Assembly: GCF_027270315.1 (NCBI RefSeq)
Contig: NZ_CP114413.1
Coordinates: 9,362,001 to 9,426,000 of the forward strand
Length of the DNA: 64,000 bases
Direction: 5' to 3'
DNA from: Streptomyces cinnabarinus
GTDB lineage: Bacteria > Actinomycetota > Actinomycetes > Streptomycetales > Streptomycetaceae
This document shows, in pieces, positions 18,701-26,514 of this stretch. Each line of letters opens with the position of its first letter. Position 1 is the stretch's first letter. The position numbers and the translations under genes were made by a program. Below the pieces are notes generated by a model, which worked only from the letters and a program-made list of their open reading frames with translations, was not told the DNA's origin and did not search any database.

Positions 18701-21700
18701 CCTGCCCGGCGGCCGCACGAGCCGTTCGGAGTTCGACCTCCTGGGCCGGCTGATCGCGGTGTACGAGTCGCCGTCCGGTCCGGCCGGTACGGAGCAGCTG
18801 ACGAAGGCATGGGCGCTGGACACCGCGACCGTGCCCGGATCGATCACTTCCTACGCACCGGCCGCGGCGGGGGCGCAGCGCGCCCAGCTGCTGGCAGCCG
18901 ACCCGATGACGCTGCCGGAGACGGCCGGGGTCTCGGTGGCCCGGGTCTTCCACGACGGCTTCGGCAACCCGCTCGTCACCGCGAGCACCGTGCCCGGCCC
19001 GCCCGGCGCCCCGTCCCGCGCCGCACTCACCGACCGGGTCGTCATGGACGGCCGCTCGCTGATCGTGGCCCGGCTCGCCCCCGCCTTCGCCACGGACCTG
19101 AGCTGGCCCGGCGTCCCGTCACCCGAGCAGCTCGCCCACCCGTCCACGCAACACACGCGGTACGACTCCGCCGGGCTGGTGACCTCGGTGACGGACCCCG
19201 GCGGGGCGGAGTTCACCGCCGAGCGTGCCCCGTTCACCATCGCGCACCGGGAGGGCGGGCAGCTGACCCGCACCGAGCGGTACGACGCCCGCGGCCGGCT
19301 GACCGCGGTGCTGGAGCAGGTGGGTGACGGCACGGTGGCCGAGCACCACTACGCACTCGACCCCGACGGCCGTGTGGCGGTGCTGCGCGACGGCACCGGG
19401 GCGGAGGTGGCCGGCTGGGTGCACGCGGGGCCGTCCGAGCCGGTACGGATCAGCCACCGCGACGCGGGCACCCGCCGCTACCTCCGGGACGCGGCCGGGC
19501 GGCTGGTGCGTCAGACCGGCGCGGACGGCGCTGAACTGCGGTACACCTTCGACGTGCTGGGCCGGGTCACGGCCGTGGACCACGCCCCGGCCGAAGGCGG
19601 AACGCCCGTGCGGGTGCGCGAGGTCGTGTACGACGCCGACCCCGACCCCGCCCACCCGTCCGCCGGACGCTTCCTCGACGGGCGGGTCGCGGTACTGCGC
19701 GAGGGGCCTGCCGGATCGGCCGTCACCTTCCGCTACGCCTATGACACCGCGGGGCGCCCCGTGGCGGAGGAACAGACCGTCGACGGCGAGACGCTGACCC
19801 TGCGCCGCGAGTACGACCTCCAGGGCCGGCTGGTCGCGCTGACCTATCCGGACGGCGCGCGGATCGGCTACCGGCTGCACGCGTGCGGTGCCGTCCTCGC
19901 CGTCGAAGGGTTCGCCGACCACGCGGAGTACGCGGCCGACGGTGCGCTGCTGGCGTACCGGCTGCCCGGCGGGGCCCGCGTGGAAACCCCGCGCGACCCG
20001 CTCTCCGGTCGCCTGACCGCGGTCCGCGCCGTCCCGGCAGGTGGCGCTCCGGTACAGCGCGCGCTGGAGTACACGTACGACGCGCACGGCAGCATCACCG
20101 GGATGCTGGACACCGCGCCGGGCGGCACGGAATTCAGCGAGTTCCGCTACGACGGACTGCACCGGCTCGTCGCCGCCATGGTGCGTGCCGGGGGTCCGGG
20201 CGGCGCGCCGGTACGGCAGCACGCGTACACGTTCGACCTCACCGGGAACCTGCGCACGTTCGGCGACGCGGGCGGGGCCACGCTCGACTACACGGACCCC
20301 TCCCACCCCGGGCGGATCACCTCGGTCCGGCGGACCGGCGCGCTCGCCGCACCCGTCACGTACGGCTCCCGCGGCGAGGTGACCACGCACGGCGCGCTGA
20401 GCGGACTGCGCCTTGACGCCTTCGACCGGCTGGAGCAGGCCGAGACCGTGCTGCCCGGCGGCGGGGGGACGGCGACCGTCGGCTTCCGGTACGACCCGCA
20501 GGGCCGCCGTGTGCTCAAGGAGGTGCGCGACGGGGCGGGGGCGCTCACCGCGCGGACCCGTTACCTGGCTGGGCTGTGGGAGCAGTCCGCGCAAGGCACC
20601 GTCCGGCATGTGTTCCTCGGCACCCAACTGCTGGCCGGAGTCGAAACATCCGCAGGCGGAGCGGCGACCACCCGATTCCATCTGTGCGACCACCACGGGA
20701 CCGTGGTGGCGACCCTGGACGCCGCCGGAGCCGTCCTCGCCTGGCAGCGGTACGCGCCGTTCGGTGCGGCGCTCGCGGCCGGCCCGAGCCCCGGCGGCGC
20801 AGGCCGCTACCTGGGCCGCGAGCCCGATGTGGAGCTGGCGCTGCTCCAGCTCGGTGCGCGCTGGTACGACCCGGCACTCGGGCGTTTCCTGTCCGCGGAC
20901 TGGTATGTGCTGGAGCATCCGGGCAAGGTGGTGCGGCTGCCGCAAGGCTTCGCCGTGTACGCCTACGCGCTGAACAACCCGCTCTCCTTCAAGGATCCGT
21001 CCGGTCTCTGGTTCGGGATCGACGACCTGATCGTGGCCGCGGTCGGCTTCGCCGTCGGCTTTGTCACCGGACTGGTCTACGGCCTGGTGAACGGTCAGGG
21101 CTGGGGCAGCCTGATGACCGCCCTCGAGACCGGGCTGACCACGGCCGCCGGTGCCTGGCTGGGCTGGACCGTCGCAGGCCCGTTCGGACTCGCGATGGGC
21201 GGGATGAACGGACTGATCTGCGGCCTGCACGGGGTCTACGACTGGTCCAGCCCGTCCGGGTGGCTCGCCTTCCTGTCCGACTCCACCTGGAGCCTGATCG
21301 GCACCTCGCTGGGCAACGTCGTGCACGTGATCAATCTGTTCTACAAGGACGCGAACTACCGCGAGGACCTCAGCCGACGCCAGAACCGCAACGTGTACGA
21401 AGGCGGCTTCGCGCTGAAGAAGGACTTCGCCTTCACCCAGGGCAACGTCATCTCCAACGCGGGGCAGGGCGGCAAGGGCGTCAACGCGTCGTTCATCGCC
21501 AACCACGAGGAACTGCACATCACGCAGCAGCGGATCTTCGGCCCGCTGTTCCAAGCCACCTACGTCGTGTGGGCCGTCGGCGGTGTGATCGTCGGCAGCG
21601 TCGTCTGGCTCTGGCACACGGACACCCGTGCCTCTGGCCTCGGGAGCCTCATCGAGACGGCGGCCTACTACGACAATCCCTTCGAGTACTGGGCGTACAA

Positions 21701-21752
21701 GAACGACAACAATTGGCCGCCGGCCGGCGCCAACCCGATTCTCACTTACTGA
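15747..21752 (+). CDS. TcB-TcC fusion toxin (SpvB, TcdB, Rhs core) with HEXXH payload
   Basis: 2001 residues. Order: SpvB-like domain (about 15-300; FQPDLVRGSGSYAVSLPCPK, FGLGWRLEPLRIERR); FG-GAP propeller with Asp-rich repeats at about 312, 364, 417, 472 and 527 (DLDGDGLPDV and others); TcdB middle domains (about 610-900; MTHVDNGMGGRSRMRYDS, NREFRGFRSV); many Rhs/YD repeats (980-1650); Rhs core near 1686-1750 ending RWYDPALGRFLSADW and DPSGLW, the expected self-cleavage region. The last 245 residues differ: a Gly-rich hydrophobic stretch, then HEELH at 1920-1924 (NHEELHITQQRIFGPLFQ) and FEYWAYKNDNNWPP, suggesting a zinc-metalloprotease-like payload. TcB and TcC form the cocoon that holds the toxin and load it on TcA. 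GTG start; its ribosome site lies inside the end of the TcA gene. Confidence 0.85.
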   Translation: MRGDSGLGQVALPAAGGGVAPLGDRFQPDLVRGSGSYAVSLPCPKGPNDLRPTPSLTYSTGSGNGPFGLGWRLEPLRIERRTDRGRPAYTDSDEFTLGGADVLVHVGGGVYRPRTDTQHWRIERLPGADPTRGWRIQDGRGRAQLLGTSEASRETGPGGEVFGWWLAEESDPAGNAVHYDYLRNGQRLYPAALRWSVWTLELAYEPRPDVLRSARAGFLRTTGLRTRTIALHCTRSTDAQPLRTWRLEYAEAANGASLLHRIELSAGEGAERIAHPPLTFDYAPFDTADASVDRIGALLPPPPVGDPGTQFVDLDGDGLPDVLQLADGIARRWHNNGDGAFEGPYRLTVLPSLVSLTRSNVALADLDGDGRADLFAVDQPTSLTFRADGHGGFEDLPQTFAQRPSLRLADPATRLTDLDGDGVTDLLWTGPDAFVAFRHEQGQGWREPAVIPRVRDLDAFPDVRFGERGVRLADLTGDGLQDIVLLRSGQASYWPALGDGRYGPQISLAGAPVLPPGYREEQLHLVDVDGDGCADVVYFGDEGTTVWLNRCGNGFAPPTTVPIGPPPGRRVVAADLYGDGRPGFVWDGGTATGDSGYRVLRFAAASPAPYLMTHVDNGMGGRSRMRYDSTTAMRRRDEADGHPWSGALPLVIHVLTALEHEDHVTGRVTATAFRYHDGVWDGPNREFRGFRSVTVDGGDPALPVRQQVSFFQGDPDEPDLVERARQRALAGSPVGTASLERNGAGWRTLQRSAQRWDARLEHDGGASGSVWFPFAAEIETRETGTPDRVERTTYGAPDPYGNVTSQVRESFADGAAQSEWLRTEERTEWVAAPADPTIGRWLVHLPARVTAVAGDGRPFACRVTRYDGPDFEGLPVGQADAGLLTATWEARLLDSRTPADHFGATDPAALGYERMEGPAPGWYARAEAVRRDARGNPVEMRDPTGAATRTTYDADGVFPQATTDAAGRTSTTAFDLRSCEPSRTVLPGGRTSRSEFDLLGRLIAVYESPSGPAGTEQLTKAWALDTATVPGSITSYAPAAAGAQRAQLLAADPMTLPETAGVSVARVFHDGFGNPLVTASTVPGPPGAPSRAALTDRVVMDGRSLIVARLAPAFATDLSWPGVPSPEQLAHPSTQHTRYDSAGLVTSVTDPGGAEFTAERAPFTIAHREGGQLTRTERYDARGRLTAVLEQVGDGTVAEHHYALDPDGRVAVLRDGTGAEVAGWVHAGPSEPVRISHRDAGTRRYLRDAAGRLVRQTGADGAELRYTFDVLGRVTAVDHAPAEGGTPVRVREVVYDADPDPAHPSAGRFLDGRVAVLREGPAGSAVTFRYAYDTAGRPVAEEQTVDGETLTLRREYDLQGRLVALTYPDGARIGYRLHACGAVLAVEGFADHAEYAADGALLAYRLPGGARVETPRDPLSGRLTAVRAVPAGGAPVQRALEYTYDAHGSITGMLDTAPGGTEFSEFRYDGLHRLVAAMVRAGGPGGAPVRQHAYTFDLTGNLRTFGDAGGATLDYTDPSHPGRITSVRRTGALAAPVTYGSRGEVTTHGALSGLRLDAFDRLEQAETVLPGGGGTATVGFRYDPQGRRVLKEVRDGAGALTARTRYLAGLWEQSAQGTVRHVFLGTQLLAGVETSAGGAATTRFHLCDHHGTVVATLDAAGAVLAWQRYAPFGAALAAGPSPGGAGRYLGREPDVELALLQLGARWYDPALGRFLSADWYVLEHPGKVVRLPQGFAVYAYALNNPLSFKDPSGLWFGIDDLIVAAVGFAVGFVTGLVYGLVNGQGWGSLMTALETGLTTAAGAWLGWTVAGPFGLAMGGMNGLICGLHGVYDWSSPSGWLAFLSDSTWSLIGTSLGNVVHVINLFYKDANYREDLSRRQNRNVYEGGFALKKDFAFTQGNVISNAGQGGKGVNASFIANHEELHITQQRIFGPLFQATYVVWAVGGVIVGSVVWLWHTDTRASGLGSLIETAAYYDNPFEYWAYKNDNNWPPAGANPILTY

Positions 21753-21762
21753 GTGTTCCCTC

Positions 21763-22641
21763 ATGAGGTCGCTGTTGGGAGGGGCAGCCCGCTCGGCCAG
21801 TCGTGCGAACGTTCCCCCGTCGAGAGGCACGGACAGCGGCTGGTCAGTGCCCGGAATGTTCGGCGTCCTCGGCCCGGACGCACGATTCTCGCCCGTCTTC
21901 GACTACGGAACGTCCCTGACGCTCACGGACGAATCAGGCAACCGGTTCGCCCGCAGCGCCTGGGCACCTGCCACACGGATCATCGCGCTGTCGCTTGTGC
22001 TTACGGGAATCTCCGAATCCCGGTGGGGATACGTCGACCTCGAGCAGGAAGGCATCTCGTCAGGACGGGAGTTGTTCTACCAGGTGGAGATGGGCGCCGA
22101 CCTGCAGCCCTGGCTGAACCTCTGCGCCCGTCCGGAACCGCTGCACCTGCTCGAAGGGCCGATGGCTGAGCTGCGGTCCAGGCTGTCCGCCGCCGTGACC
22201 GTGGCCCCGGCGCAATCCCCACCGCACGGCACCCACGATTGGATGATCTTCCCGGCACCATGGAACAAATACCGGACGACTTCCACAACCACACCTACGT
22301 CCACGGAACGGCGTCGCCCAACACGACCGCCGGCACCCCCCGTGGCGATTCCCTTCCCGCACTCCGCCTTCGACGTCATGTACGCGAAACCCGGGCGGTC
22401 GGATGTCGTCGCCAGGGTCAAGTGCCGCAGCCCTCGCGCTGTCACGACATGCCTGCGCGCTCACTACCTCGTCCTCGACGCCTCCGGCAGGCTTCACCTG
22501 TCGTCCGGGTTCCCGGCGTACGTGGAGGCGGCGGATCAGGACGCGCTGTGGCGGACAGCGGGCAGCGTACTCAGAATCCCGATGCGTCACGGGTCCGAGC
22601 TGCGGGACTGGTCACGCGACCCGTACTCGGGACACCACTGA
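21763..22641 (+). CDS. Hypothetical protein following the Tc-toxin genes
   Basis: 292 residues from ATG 21763, ten bases after the toxin stop, so almost certainly co-transcribed. Residues 20-130 look well folded (SVPGMFGVLGPDARFSPVFD, IIALSLVLTGISESRWGYVD, FYQVEMGADLQPWLNL). Residues about 165-195 are Thr/Pro/Arg-rich and may hide a pair of frameshifts. The end reads FDVMYAKPGRSDVVARVKCR and HYLVLDASGRLHLSSGF. No signal peptide and no recognised family. Position suggests an immunity or accessory protein for the toxin; this is inference only. Confidence 0.55.
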   Translation: MRSLLGGAARSASRANVPPSRGTDSGWSVPGMFGVLGPDARFSPVFDYGTSLTLTDESGNRFARSAWAPATRIIALSLVLTGISESRWGYVDLEQEGISSGRELFYQVEMGADLQPWLNLCARPEPLHLLEGPMAELRSRLSAAVTVAPAQSPPHGTHDWMIFPAPWNKYRTTSTTTPTSTERRRPTRPPAPPVAIPFPHSAFDVMYAKPGRSDVVARVKCRSPRAVTTCLRAHYLVLDASGRLHLSSGFPAYVEAADQDALWRTAGSVLRIPMRHGSELRDWSRDPYSGHH

Positions 22642-22826
22642 GCGGCCGTCTCCTGGCAGGAGCCCGGGCGGCGCGCGCTGGTTGCTGAATCGCCACGTTG
22701 CTCGCTCGCCCCCGAGGCCCTGAAGCAGCGGGCAAGTCGTCGCCCAGCAACTCCAAGCAAAATGAGATGAAGGATGGCCTCAGGTCGAACGAGGATCGCA
22801 CGGTACTCTCCGACGAAAGGGCAGCT

Positions 22827-23255
22827 ATGGGCGACAGTCCCCCGAGGGAGCTCATCTCGCTCGCTGATGACGAGGGCAACAGTGTCTCGGTCAACGTTCT
22901 GGGACGTAGCCCCAGGTGGACCGCAGGGCTCGACGCGGAGATCGTCGTCAAGACGCCCTTCGTGTCCGGCCGTATCGACCTGGCGCTGTACGTGGCGAGG
23001 CTGGAGAGCTGGGCCGACGCGCTGGACCGGCTTGACGCCGGCGAAGACGTGGCCTGGATGGAGATGAGCAGAGGGCCCTCCATCTTCATCCAGCTCACGA
23101 GCGAGCGTGACTGCCCGGAGGTGGTCGTGGAGGACGAGTCCGGGTCCATGGTCACCGTGCGGGTCCCGCTCGTCCCGCCGGACGATTGGATTGCTGACCA
23201 CCGCCAGCGGCTGCGCCAGGTGATGGATCACTGGGTTCCGATGCTGTCAGGTTAG
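22827..23255 (+). CDS. DUF5959 family protein
   Basis: 142 residues from ATG 22827 with GAAAGGG ahead. It reads LISLADDEGNSVSVNVLGRS, AEIVVKTPFVSGRIDLALYV and DRLDAGEDVAWMEMSRGPSI, the pattern of the actinobacterial DUF5959 family: small cytosolic beta-rich proteins of unknown function. Its stop codon abuts an IS5-type transposase scrap on the other strand. Confidence 0.7.
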   Translation: MGDSPPRELISLADDEGNSVSVNVLGRSPRWTAGLDAEIVVKTPFVSGRIDLALYVARLESWADALDRLDAGEDVAWMEMSRGPSIFIQLTSERDCPEVVVEDESGSMVTVRVPLVPPDDWIADHRQRLRQVMDHWVPMLSG

Positions 23256-23342
23256 GCAGACAAGTCGCCGCCAGCAGATGAGGACGCATCCGAGCGTCAG
23301 GAAGGCTTTGTGTATGTCGTCGCGGATCTCCCAGCGGATCGT
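23247..23342 (-). mobile_element. IS5-type transposase, C-terminal scrap
   Basis: About 31 codons: IRWEIRDDIHKAFLTLGCVL followed by ICWRRL, the end of Streptomyces IS5-group transposases (a cognate end lies at 53.98 kb). The rest of the element is gone. Confidence 0.55.
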
Positions 23343-23389
23343 CACAGGGGGCGTCAGGGATTGATGCATCATGCGAAGCCTGGCTCGGG

Positions 23390-23665
23390 CTGTCGAAGGC
23401 CCATCTCCATCTTCATCTCGAAGGCGCGATGCGCCCCGCCACGCTCGCGGAACTATCGGGCGAGTACGGCGAACAGCCGCTGGGCTCAGGCGGCTTCAAG
23501 TCGTTCGAGGACTCCATGTCCATGTATTGCGTAGCTGCCCGGTTGGTGCGCAACGGCCCACGGGAGAACTACGTCCACGTGTGCTGCGCGGGGGTGCCGG
23601 GGCGGGCGCTCAGCATCCAGTTCGTGACGCCACGGCGTATTTCCTGCATGGACAACCGCGCTTGA
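23390..23665 (+). pseudogene. Adenosine-deaminase-like protein, N-terminal scrap
   Basis: Reads LSKAHLHLHLEGAMRPATLA: HLHLEG is the first metal-binding motif of adenosine/AMP deaminases (usual form KAELHLHLEGA). GFKSFEDSMSMYCVAARLVR then matches the following helix. After about 60 codons the homology fades and the frame stops. The catalytic HAGE and later metal ligands are missing. Confidence 0.55.
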
Positions 23666-23859
23666 CACAGTGCCTGATCCAACATGCGGTCCCCGTGCCC
23701 AGGGAGGGTGAAACGCCCATTCCGGCATGGGCGGCATACTGCGAGCGCGGTCGCATGCACCAGGGCGCTTTGCACAGCCTCAATGCCGACTACCAACGGC
23801 TATGCAGACGACCGGGAGCGTTCAGGACGACGTGGGCTCGTATGAGGGGGAGCCGGATC

Positions 23860-24340
23860 GGGCCCCTGCAGGGCGAGGCTCCGGAATTCGGGTCAGGGCA
23901 GCGAGGCGCTGCTGAAGGCGGGGGTGACGGAACTGGTAGACGGGGCCGACCTGAACGCAGCACGCCCAAGCGGGGCGCATCGGAGAGGAACGCCTGCAGC
24001 CGCCAAGGCAGCCTTCCCCCTGCCGCCAGCACGACCCTGGTCGCGGCGTAGTAGGGCCACGCGTAGGCAGAGAACGCCAGCACAAGCCCGGTGAAGCCCA
24101 AGGGCCCAATGGAGGTCAGCAGTTGCAGCAGTTGGGGGATCCCTGCGCCCAGATCCGCGTTGAGCTCGGTGATGGGAGCGACCACGAGCATCACCCCCAT
24201 GACGGCGTGGGCGAGTGCGATCCGGCGGTCGGCCGTGAGCGAGAGGCCGGGGGGCGTGTGCTCGTGATGAGACGCGGATTCTCTGACCCAGCTCAGCGCG
24301 GCTTGAGCCACATTCCATGCCTGCGCCAAAGGCAAGGCCT
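23860..24340 (-). pseudogene. NACHT-type NTPase, membrane C-terminal remnant
   Basis: The minus strand encodes hydrophobic segments (ALAHAVMGVMLVVAPITELN; GPLGFTGLVLAFSAYAWPYY), then GGRLPWRLQAFLSDAPRLGV and, after a base shift near 23955, GPVYQFRHPRLQQRLA. The pattern of membrane helices followed by LPWRLMxFLxDAxxRGVLRxxGxVYQFRH is the tail of large Streptomyces NACHT-domain proteins. The NTPase part is missing. Confidence 0.5.
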
Positions 24341-24668
24341 AGCACCCAGGCGGTGGTCGGAGTACGGCTGAGGTAGCCGGTACCGGCGATCGCGCTCAGG
24401 GTGGTCGCGCCGGGGCAGCACCGTGTTCTGCAGGGGTTGTAGCTTGTGCAGATGAGCGATCAACTCTTGGCTGAAGGGTGTTTCGGCGGCCACGACCGGA
24501 AATCCAGTGGCAGTTGGACAGCATCGCCCCCGTCTGTATGGCGGACGGAGGGGGCGCTCGCCCTTCGGGCGCCTTTGAAGGGCCTCTGTGCCTCCGAAGC
24601 GTGTGTGCTCTCCCATGCCGGGATCATGCCGGAATGCATCGCACTGAAGGCGAACATACCGTGACATC
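24341..24668. other. Stretch without recognisable gene
   Basis: Both strands give only short, low-complexity frames. It lies between the NACHT remnant and the SLATT gene and may hold the latter's promoter. Confidence 0.35.
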
Positions 24669-25121
24669 ATGCGCGCCTTCAGTAAGAAAGCCAGACAGGG
24701 TTCGGAGGCTCACAGGACGCTAGACCAGTGGAGGAGGCATGTGCGGATCCTGCACGTCGCGCATGAGCGGGCCGGTGCATCGTTCGAGAGCCGTGGCCGA
24801 GTGCTGGGCGCCTCCTCGGTGACCCTTTCGGCTGTGGTGGGCACAGCGATCTTCGCGACAATCGACACGTCGCCGGCCCTTGGCCTGCAAATCCTGGCCG
24901 GGCTGCTCAGTGTGCTTGCTGCGGTGTTGGCCGCGCTTCATGCCTTCCAGAACTATGCCGTGGTGGTTGAGCAGCACAGGCGAGCGGCCCTGGCCTACGG
25001 GCGCCTCCGCCGAAGCATGGAGGTCGAATTGGCGGATCAGTCATTGGTCAACGGCGAGGTGCTGAGTCGGTTCGCCAGTGAGCTGGATGAGTTGCGTCAG
25101 GCGGCTCCTGCACTGCCGTAG
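24669..25121 (+). CDS. SLATT-domain two-helix membrane protein
   Basis: 150 residues. N-terminal soluble helix HVRILHVAHERAGASFESRG, then two transmembrane helices (SSVTLSAVVGTAIFATI and LGLQILAGLLSVLAAVLAAL), then a cytosolic helix HAFQNYAVVVEQHRRAALAY and an acidic tail. This is the SLATT architecture, found as a membrane effector next to nucleotide-sensing or SLOG proteins in predicted conflict systems. No nucleotide cyclase or SLOG gene is adjacent, so the gene is either an orphan or works with a distant partner. A TTG or other start further upstream is not supported. Confidence 0.65.
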   Translation: MRAFSKKARQGSEAHRTLDQWRRHVRILHVAHERAGASFESRGRVLGASSVTLSAVVGTAIFATIDTSPALGLQILAGLLSVLAAVLAALHAFQNYAVVVEQHRRAALAYGRLRRSMEVELADQSLVNGEVLSRFASELDELRQAAPALP

Positions 25122-25596
25122 AAGGTCCATGACCGTGCTGCGAGGCAGGTTGACGCAGTGGAAGGCCCGCCCTCAGCGACGGCGAAGGAAGCAGGTCGTG
25201 AATCTTCTGGGCTCGCGAGCGGCGAACAGGCGGTCGTGACTTGAATCGGCAGCGCCCTGTGGTGGTGTGACGGCGCCGGTCCGGGCCACTGGCTCAAGCG
25301 TGAGGCTGACGCTTCTGGGACTACCCATCCGGGCCCGATCAGGGCCGGGCGCTTCCCCGTGTATTTAACGCAGCCACGCGCAGGAACCCGGTGACAGCCG
25401 GACAGCGCCGGACGCTGCGCGCGGCGCAGAGTGAGGGTTCGGCGCGCTTCTGTGCGTGTCTGATCGGGCTCTGACCAGCACAAAAGGACCTCCCAAGTGG
25501 AGGGCGGAGACTTGCGCCCCCGGTCCACGATTCAGCCGTTACCGACACGGCAGGACTCGAACCTGTGGCCAAACGCCTGAGCGCGGTCAGTCGGCT
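25122..25596. other. Stretch without recognisable gene
   Basis: No gene seen. A T-arm-like piece (GGTTCGAGTCC on the minus strand, about 25548-25570) resembles a tRNA 3' end but has no matching 5' half. Confidence 0.35.
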
Positions 25597-25968
25597 CTAT
25601 TGGACTGGCACGCACTCATCGACGATCACGGTCGGTTCCGAGAGGGAGGCATCCCGGGTGACGGGGCCATAAGCGATGTTGAACGGGTCGAGCCAGTACG
25701 ACCAGCCGCGGATTCCCAGGGCGCTGCTGAACCGGTAGTTCAACTGCCAGCGAACCCACTGACCGGGAAGCAGCCGTACTGGGGGCGGCCTGCGCGGCCG
25801 AGGTGGCAGCCCGAAGAGCGGTTCCACACGAGCGAGCACTCGGAGCCGGTCACCCTCGTTGCGCACGCTGGCACCGATCTCGCGAACGTCTTCCTGGCTC
25901 GAACGCGTTTTCTGCGGGCAGCGGCCTCCCCGCCCCGAGAGTGCTTCGTCCAGGACGTCTTGTTCCAC
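25597..25968 (-). CDS. Small hypothetical protein, possibly decayed at N-terminus
   Basis: The C-terminal 60 residues (GQWVRWQLNYRFSSALGIRG, YWLDPFNIAYGPVTRD, EPTVIVDECVPVQ) are rich in Trp and Tyr. They look like a small conserved Streptomyces protein of unknown function. The first half is Arg/Pro-rich and may be out of frame. No clear ribosome site. Confidence 0.35.
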   Translation of the reverse strand: MEQDVLDEALSGRGGRCPQKTRSSQEDVREIGASVRNEGDRLRVLARVEPLFGLPPRPRRPPPVRLLPGQWVRWQLNYRFSSALGIRGWSYWLDPFNIAYGPVTRDASLSEPTVIVDECVPVQ

Positions 25969-26054
25969 TGCACCGTGATGTCCACTGCAACCTGCCCTTC
26001 GCCGAGAGCCTACGGCCAGCCGTTGCTTGTCCTCGCTCAGGTTCCGGCGTAGCT

Positions 26055-26420
26055 GGGTAGCCGTGGACCGGGAAAGCGCCGCAACCCTCTACCGGCAGGC
26101 CGCCGGACACGGCCACACCCACCCCCTGATCCGCCTGGCCGAGATTCGGGAAGTGGCCGGGGACCGGCAGGGCGCTGAAGCTCTCCACCGCCAAACCGCC
26201 GACCGAGGCGACACTGGCGCCCTGTGCCGCTTGGCCGAGATCCGAGAGGAGTTCGGGGCCTGGCAGGCGCCGAAGCCTTGGTCGGGCAGGTCGTCGACCA
26301 CGGCAGCATCCACGCACTGGACTGCCGCGTGCGTGAGATCTCCGCACTCCTCTCACGCGCACGTCGAGAGACTAAACGCCTCAGCCATACCAGGGGGAGC
26401 CCAGCTCAGCGCCTTGTTTA
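26055..26420 (+). pseudogene. Tandem-repeat (TPR/Sel1-like) protein fragment
   Basis: Repeats of about 33 residues: ESAATLYRQAAGHGHTHPLI, RLAEIREVAGDRQGAEALHR, QTADRGDTGALCRLAEIREE. After a base shift near 26265 the theme continues as GAEALVGQVVDHGSIHALDC. These units match the RLAExREEAGDRxGAEALxRQAADxG repeats of long Streptomyces TPR-like proteins. Both ends are missing. Confidence 0.5.
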
Positions 26421-26514
26421 ACAGCCTTTGCAGGGTGTTGCACAAGGCTGGGTGAGGGCGTGGCGGCGGGTGAGGGCTGGCGTGGTGGTTGGCGTCTCCG
26501 TCGGCCCGCCGAGG

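Noticed and set aside
19119..21830. A 903-codon open frame on the minus strand opposite the Rhs region.
   Set aside because: Same artefact of GC-rich codon bias; no motifs, and the plus strand has unmistakable Rhs repeats.
23920..23955. A stretch like the 5' half of a tRNA-Leu (GGTGACGGAACTGGTAGACG).
   Set aside because: It is the antisense of the codons for GPVYQFRHP in the NACHT remnant; no anticodon arm, variable arm or T arm follows.
25546..25572. A tRNA T-arm-like sequence (GGTTCGAGTCC on the minus strand).
   Set aside because: The stem is imperfect and there is no matching acceptor or D arm within 90 bases. At most a decayed att-like remnant, not supported.
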